Below are positions 35,326 to 40,956 of a stretch of 40,956 nt of DNA, one piece after another. The DNA is from Mariprofundales bacterium (GTDB lineage: Bacteria; Pseudomonadota; Zetaproteobacteria; Mariprofundales; J009). Where the stretch lies: positions 1-40,956 of the forward strand of contig JAUZRF010000016.1 in assembly GCA_030950645.1 (NCBI GenBank). The letters are read 5' to 3'. Under the pieces are notes generated by a model. That model ran no database searches, was not told the DNA's origin, and saw nothing but the letters and a program-made list of their open reading frames with translations. Made by a program: the position numbers and the translations under genes. Each line of letters begins with the position of its first letter. Within the stretch, counting starts at the first letter, position 1.

Positions 35326-36330
35326 TTATAAGCTCCAGCGCACCAGATTGGCACCCCAGACAAATCCGGCGCCAAAGGACTCCAGCAACAGCAATTGCCC
35401 CCGTTCCAACTTCCCTGTCTCCTGCAAATGGCTCAGTGCCAACGGCACGCTGGCAGCGGAGGTGTTGGCATGGAACCCCACCGTAATTACCACCCGTTCT
35501 GCGGGCAAACTTAATCGCTTACTAATCGCATTAATGATGCGGAGATTGGCCTGATGCGGCACCAGCCAGTCGACCTCGGATTCGGTCAGTCCATTGGCTG
35601 CCAGCACCTCGCCGACCACACCGCTTAACGACTTCACCGCAATACGAAACACCTCGTTACCACGCATCTCAATCGCCGCCACACCTGCCGCATCAGTATG
35701 AAAATCCGGCGTGTTGCTTGGCGCACCATCGCCATAATGCGCCTTCAACAGATCACGATGCGCACCATCACTGTGCAGCACTGAACCAATGACTCCACCG
35801 GAACCATCTGCACGATTCCGACTCTCCAACACCACTGCGCCCGCACCATCGCCAAACAGCACGCAGGTACTCCGGTCATTCCAATTGAGAATGCGCGACA
35901 TGGTCTCCGCACCAATCAACAGCACCCGTTTGAACATCCCTGCACGCATCATGGCATCGAGCTGTGCCAAGCCAAACACAAAACCGGCACACACGGCTTG
36001 AATATCCCAGGCGGGAAATCCCACGCCACCAAGCTTGGATTGCACCGATGCCGCAGTGGAGGGGAAAATAAGATCGGGTGTGGTCGTCGCCACCACCAGC
36101 GCGTCAATATCTTCAATGGATATCCCCGCCATTTTCAGCGCCTTACGCGCGGCTGCCGCTGCCAAATCGGAGGTACACTCCCCCTCGGCGGCAAGGTGGC
36201 GCTGGCAAATACCGGTGCGCTCCCGAATCCACTGATCCGAGGTATCCACGCGTGCGGCAAGTTCGGCATTGGTGACAATACGCTCCGGCAGATAGCCACC
36301 AACACCAACAATGTGTGTCGCCAGCGTCAT
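35326..36330 (-). CDS. fabH: 3-oxoacyl-[ACP] synthase III
   Basis: SDQWIRERTGICQRHLA, DIQAVCAGFVFGL, VPHQANLRIINAISKRL. Confidence 0.96.
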   Translation of the reverse strand: MTLATHIVGVGGYLPERIVTNAELAARVDTSDQWIRERTGICQRHLAAEGECTSDLAAAAARKALKMAGISIEDIDALVVATTTPDLIFPSTAASVQSKLGGVGFPAWDIQAVCAGFVFGLAQLDAMMRAGMFKRVLLIGAETMSRILNWNDRSTCVLFGDGAGAVVLESRNRADGSGGVIGSVLHSDGAHRDLLKAHYGDGAPSNTPDFHTDAAGVAAIEMRGNEVFRIAVKSLSGVVGEVLAANGLTESEVDWLVPHQANLRIINAISKRLSLPAERVVITVGFHANTSAASVPLALSHLQETGKLERGQLLLLESFGAGFVWGANLVRWSL

Positions 36331-37325
36331 ACCCGTGCCTCAACCGCGCCCGCAATCCGTGTCAGCAGATCCGCCTCCACCTCACGCCGCGCCACCTCAA
36401 TGGCACAGGCCAAGGCATAACCATCGGCCGAGCCATGGCTCTTTACCACAATACCATTAAGCCCGAGCAGCGGCGCGCCATTGTGCTCACTGGGACTAAT
36501 CGCCGCCTTGGTGCGTCGCAGCGCCTTCCCGGCCAACATCGCACCAATACGAGCCACCGGCGCTGAGCTTAACTCATGCTTAAGATGATTCAGAATCAAG
36601 CGTGCAGTTCCCTCCATGCTTTTGAGCGCCACATTGCCAACAAAGCCATCGCATACCACTACATCGGCGACACCTTGAAAAATATCCGTTGCCTCAACAT
36701 TGCCCACATAATTCAAGCTTTTATCGGCAGCAAGAAGCAGCGCCGCCTCCTTCACCACCTCGGTGCCCTTGATCGCCTCACTACCGATATTGAGCAAGCC
36801 AACACGCGGCGCAGCAATCCCTTCGGCCGCCTGCATATAGCAGGATCCCATCAAGGCAAACTGGTAGAGGTGCTGGGAACTACAATCGACATTGGCGCCA
36901 ATATCCAGAAACAGCGATGCCTGCTTCATCGAAGGGATCAACGAGGCAATGGCCGGCCGATCTACGCCCGCAATAGTGCGCAGCATCAATTTCGAGATCG
37001 CCATCAATGCCCCAGTATTTCCCGCACTGACCCAAGCATCCCACGCACCCTCTTTAAGCAACCTTGCGCCAACATGCATCGAAGAGTGACGCTTGCCGCG
37101 CACCACCTTGCCTGGGGCATCGCACATGCCAATCACCTCATCCGCATGAATCAGCGTAATGGCATCCTGTAGCTTCGCCTTGGCCAACAAGGGTGCCAAC
37201 ACCTGCTGCTGACCAACGACTCCCAGCACTACCTGAGATCCATAGTTGGCTCGCGCCCTAGCAAGGGCATCGATCACTACACTCGGAGCACCATCACCCC
37301 CATGTCCATCAAGCAGAATGCGCAT
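36327..37325 (-). CDS. plsX: Phosphate acyltransferase PlsX
   Basis: MRILLDGHGGDGAPSVVIDALARA, VSAGNTGALMAIS, CDGFVGNVALKSMEG. Confidence 0.95.
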   Translation of the reverse strand: MRILLDGHGGDGAPSVVIDALARARANYGSQVVLGVVGQQQVLAPLLAKAKLQDAITLIHADEVIGMCDAPGKVVRGKRHSSMHVGARLLKEGAWDAWVSAGNTGALMAISKLMLRTIAGVDRPAIASLIPSMKQASLFLDIGANVDCSSQHLYQFALMGSCYMQAAEGIAAPRVGLLNIGSEAIKGTEVVKEAALLLAADKSLNYVGNVEATDIFQGVADVVVCDGFVGNVALKSMEGTARLILNHLKHELSSAPVARIGAMLAGKALRRTKAAISPSEHNGAPLLGLNGIVVKSHGSADGYALACAIEVARREVEADLLTRIAGAVEARV

Positions 37326-37347
37326 CAAATTTAGCGCAACCCGCAGG

Positions 37348-37530
37348 CTAGATAGAAGATGTCTCCACCACTTCACGACCACGATAATGTCCGCAATGGA
37401 TGCAGGCATGATGCGGACGAGCCAACTCGCCACACTCGGTGCAGCGAGACATGCCTGAGACCGTCACCTTATCGTGCGAACGGCGCATATTGCGCTTAGA
37501 TTTACTGGTTTTTCTTTTTGGTACAGCCAA
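37348..37530 (-). CDS. rpmF: 50S ribosomal protein L32
   Basis: [21 protein letters not shown]..., C-x2-C / C-x2-C zinc ribbon. Confidence 0.97.
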   Translation of the reverse strand: MAVPKRKTSKSKRNMRRSHDKVTVSGMSRCTECGELARPHHACIHCGHYRGREVVETSSI

Positions 37531-37753
37531 TTTCTAACTCCATACTTGCCTTATTAAATGCAAGCAAATAATTTACTAAATAAGTTTGATCCCATCGCAA
37601 AACAACCGTCCGTAGCCGTTTTGCTTAACTGGCAAGCGAAAATGTAATATTTCACCTGCACCTGCCTTGACAAAGGCAACACCTTGCGTTGCGCATCCAT
37701 CCATCGGCGCGTTGACAGCCTCATCTTGCAAGGCCATCAAATATCATGATATA

Positions 37754-38332
37754 TCATGTAACCTTCAATCCAGCCAGCGCCGCAAACGGATGGCCTGCAT
37801 CCACCCCACTGCAACTGCAAGCCCCACGATTAAGGTCATACCCACAAACTGGGCACAACCCCTTGCATTGATCAGAGCAGCAAGCGAACTGCTGCCAAGC
37901 CAACCACACCTCTTCACGCAACAGATCAATCAGATCCATCACATCAAGGTCTTCCTGTCCCGCCACGCGCCCATCGTCCATCAGTGGCCCATCAGCCCCC
38001 CTTCCAAGCAAGGTGCCCGTCAATTGGTGAGGGAAAGCTCTAACAATATCTAACTCCAGCGGCCACCACATCGCTCCAGAACAGCGCGAGCACTCCCGCC
38101 GCAAGGACAGCGCGAGTGAACCAGCCAAACGCCAGCCTCCCGCCACCGACTCCAGCTCACCCTGCCACTGCACGGCCTGGCGCAGTGGCGGCAACGGTTT
38201 TACTATCCCGCGTCCCTCAGCCACGAACTCAGCCGCCGGAATCGTCGTCTGCCAATGCCGCGCATGCGCCCCCCGTTGGCGACCGATACGGAAAATATAA
38301 CTGGACACATTACCCCTGACAAACAATAACAT
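37754..38332 (-). CDS. yceD: DUF177/YceD family protein
   Basis: Upstream of rpmF; RECSRCSGAMWWPLEL, DLIDLLREEVWLA, CKGLCPVCGYDLNRGACSC. Confidence 0.85.
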   Translation of the reverse strand: MLLFVRGNVSSYIFRIGRQRGAHARHWQTTIPAAEFVAEGRGIVKPLPPLRQAVQWQGELESVAGGWRLAGSLALSLRRECSRCSGAMWWPLELDIVRAFPHQLTGTLLGRGADGPLMDDGRVAGQEDLDVMDLIDLLREEVWLAWQQFACCSDQCKGLCPVCGYDLNRGACSCSGVDAGHPFAALAGLKVT

Positions 38333-38483
38333 ATGGAACACAAGTCTATTACTTCCCAACATGGGGGAGTGCACCACAACTCCAACCTTGAACCTGGAGC
38401 TGATACATAAACGGGTGCGGCATTATGGGGCTGCGGCGGCGGCCGTCAATGTAAAGGCCGACGATATTCACGGCGAATTTGTT

Positions 38484-39668
38484 CTAATTTACTTCCGCAA
38501 CCTCTGACCAGTATTTTTTTGTCATGCGAAGATAATCAACGATCATTCTTGATTTGTAAGATATCTGTCTCATTTTTTGAGAGATGTTCTTAACGCCGCT
38601 GGATTTAAGGATACCCACGGCAAATCGTCGCAGCCGTGTAATGTTTACTGGTCCATGGCCTGTTCTGATCTGGCTTCGATCCTCATCGTAAATGGAATCA
38701 ATGATGTAATGGCATCCGTTTTCGATGACCCAGTGCCCACGATTGGTTGTCAGCACTTGCCGAGGGGATGCTTGTTCCGGCGTTTTGCTGGTGATTCCAA
38801 AGACAAGTTCACAGGATGATTTGCCAGTTTTTTTGTTGGTAACATTGCGTTCAATAGCAAATGCCTGTCCAACATCGGGGAATTCGAGATAGTCATTGAG
38901 CTTTGAAGTGACCCATATCTTTCGTGATTCAATGCGCCCATGGGTAAGGCACTTATCTTCAGTGAAATCAGGCGCTCCACGGTCTTGAAACTGAGCTGCA
39001 ATGTCTTGACGAAGATTCTTTTGGTTGTCTTTGACCGTGAAGTGATAATACGCATTGCGCCCTTTGAGATACCGGGCAAGTTCTCGTTGTGTAAGTAAGG
39101 CGTCTGCAGTAACGGTTACGCCCTCAATATTATCAATACTATCGAGCAATACTGAAGCGATTTTGATTTCATTGGTCTGCTTGAAGTCATCCGTACCTTC
39201 TACTGGGATGAGGCCAACTTTTTTTTGGGCGTAGCAGTCCTGGCTATGGTGACCAATAGCGCTCATGATGTGTACTTGGCGGCCATTTTCAGCAACAGCG
39301 CCGCGCATAGTTTTACCATCAATGGCAAGGCTATCATCCTTTTTGCTATAGATCGCAGTCCAGCGCTGAAGCGCTGCATCCAAATCGTCAGGGTCGACAC
39401 CAACCATGACATTTCGAATGATGCTCAAGCTGGGAACCACCCGTTTTCCATTCTTTTTGCGGCAACGGAAGTTTACCAACGCCTTTTGACCTAGGCTGTT
39501 GGCCCAATCCGAAATGCCCTTATATCCTTTTGCCCCACATAGTGTTGCAGCCACCGAAATCGAGAGCACTGTCGGCAAACTGTGGCGACGCCCCTGTCCT
39601 CGGCGAGGGTCTGTAATGTCGATAAAAAAGTCGGGTAGTGCTTGCATATGCCTGACTGGTAACATCAT
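38484..39668 (-). mobile_element. ISAs1-family transposase CDS (element ends not resolved)
   Basis: FIDITDPRRGQGRRHSLPTVLSISVAATLCGAKGYKGISDWA, LAIDGKTMRGA, RGHWVIENGCHYIID. Confidence 0.9.
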
Positions 39669-39864
39669 TTTTGTTCTCCCGTATTGAAATCGCTGTCTTC
39701 ACTGCGATCTACCGGTCGAACAATAATCGACTGAAGGTTAGGTGTTTTCTGAGGAGCGTTCATTTGCATGGCCGAAGTATGCGAATGAATCCAATGATTG
39801 TCCAGACATGTATGCTTTTACCTAATATGCTAAAAAGTTAAGCGTTAGGATGAATTGGCCGTGG

Positions 39865-39895
39865 CCTCCCAGCCTTCCCCCTGGGAGGGGGAAGG
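39865..39895. repeat. Overlapping alternative hairpins
   Basis: CCTCCCAG-ccttcccc-CTGGGAGG (39865-39888) and CCTTCCCCC-tggga-GGGGGAAGG (39873-39895). Confidence 0.75.
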
Positions 39896-39906
39896 AGTGA
39901 AGAGCC

Positions 39907-40440
39907 TCAATACGCCTGCAGATCGTTGAAGCTGCGGCATATGGTTAGCCAGACGATCTTCACATCCAGCCACAGTGACCAATTCCGGATGTACTCCAAA
40001 TCATGCTCCACCCGCTTCCGCATCTTCTCCATGGTGTCGGCCTCCCCTCTCCAGCCGTTGACTTGCGTCCAGCCAGTGATGCCGGGCTTACCTTGTGGCG
40101 CCACATGTAGCCCTTGATCAGCTTGCGGTACTGCTCGTTGTGCGCCACCGCGTGCGGTCTTTGGGCCAACTACGCTCATCCGGCCTTGCAGCACATTGAA
40201 AAACTGCGGCAATTCATCCAGCGAGGTGCGGCGCAAGACGGCTCCCAGCGGGGTGACACTCGCATCGGTTCGTTGCGCCTGTTTGAGGGTGCCCGCATCG
40301 TTCTCACACACCGTCATCGAGCGAAATTTATAGACCGCGATTTTGCGGACATTCAGCCCATAACGATCCTGCACAAAAAGCACCGACCCCGGCGAGGTCA
40401 GCTTGATCAGCAGCACAATCACGGCCAGCGAATGGCAAAT
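39907..40440 (-). pseudogene. Bacterial sugar transferase (undecaprenyl-phosphate glycosyl-1-phosphate transferase C-terminal domain), truncated and frameshifted
   Basis: LIKLTSPGSVLFVQDRYG, VYKFRSM, RRTSLDELPQFFNVLQGRMSVVGP, KPGITGWTQVNGWRGE; middle segment RPHAVAHNEQYRKLIKGYMWRHK lies in another frame. Confidence 0.85.
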
Positions 40441-40605
40441 CTTGCGGAGCGAATAGACTGGAACAGCAGAAATGCCAGCAGACCGAAAGCTGCGGCATGC
40501 GCCATCTTGTCCAAATTGGGAATGATATGATCATCAATGGTGGGCGCATGCAGCGCCTCAAAAAAGATGGCGCCGAACAGCAGCACAAACGCCAGTAGCC
40601 AAGCT
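40438..40605 (-). pseudogene. VanZ-like protein remnant
   Basis: My frame translation: AWLLAFVLLFGAIFFEALHAPTIDDHIIPNLDKMAHAAAFGLLAFLLFQSIRSARFAIRWP*, with no intact start in this frame. Confidence 0.6.
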
Positions 40606-40842
40606 CGCGGCCCCGGTCATGCGGCTTCATCAGGGTCATGGCTTCACACTTCCCTTTTCACTTTCTCCTCAGTCCTCAGCCCTCCGCGATTGCACTCCTA
40701 AATCCGCGAAACAAGTCCTGACCCCAGACCCCTGTACATTTGTTGTAAATGTTGCCGATTCACACAAAGCAAGAAAAGAATATACTGTCCCCGATTTCCC
40801 AATAACCACTGTGCCCATGCAAAACAGGGTTGAAAACATCAA

Positions 40843-40956
40843 TTACGACCGAAAGACATCCTGCAAGGTCTCTGCAGTTAGCACATGTTCAGCCCAACAG
40901 AGCAACTGTTCGGAATCAGCTTGTTCCAATCGTGCCAGCGTCTCGTCTCCCACTTC
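40843..40956 (-). CDS. C-terminal fragment of an Rpn/DUF4351-type protein, cut by the window edge
   Basis: ...EVGDETLARLEQADSEQLLCWAEHVLTAETLQDVFRS*. Confidence 0.55.
   Translation of the reverse strand, partial: EVGDETLARLEQADSEQLLCWAEHVLTAETLQDVFRS

Noticed and set aside
37745-37758. Perfect 14-bp palindrome CATGATATATCATG at the yceD stop
   Set aside because: Short and AT-rich, with no supporting repeat or operator context; may be chance.
38400-39860. Terminal inverted repeats of the ISAs1 element
   Set aside because: I could not identify convincing inverted ends or a duplication around the transposase gene by eye.

Overview
Bacterial chromosomal window of about 41 kb, mostly minus-strand coding. 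Three blocks stand out. (1) About 0.8-13.9 kb: a long minus-strand run of membrane-protein and c-type cytochrome genes around a divergent cbb3-type oxidase (CcoN- and CcoO-like subunits, a heme-less protein with a CcoP/FixP-like N-terminus, a CcoS-like protein, a CcoG-like ferredoxin, several separate monoheme cytochromes, a membrane-anchored SUMF1/formylglycine-generating-type protein, a fused transporter/spermidine-synthase-like protein, and small one- or two-TM proteins). Two of the small genes are below the ORF-track cutoff. (2) About 14-38 kb: housekeeping genes (thyA, ruvX/yqgF, lptG-like, metG, serS, gyrA, M48 protease, nuclease, pyrD, fabG-fabD-fabH-plsX-rpmF-yceD). (3) About 38.4-41 kb: a degraded end with an ISAs1-type transposase, a frameshifted sugar-transferase remnant fused to a VanZ-like remnant, and an Rpn/DUF4351-like C-terminus. 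The clearest non-coding signal is a dispersed palindromic element (121-bp core form, 153-bp full form) in about ten full or partial copies. It has GTAACTACTCAGC terminal inverted repeats, and several copies are flanked by 8-bp target-site duplications, two of them perfect. This makes it a non-autonomous transposon (MITE). It sits preferentially at gene junctions, in one case exactly between a stop and a start codon that originally abutted. No tRNA, rRNA or CRISPR array was recognised.
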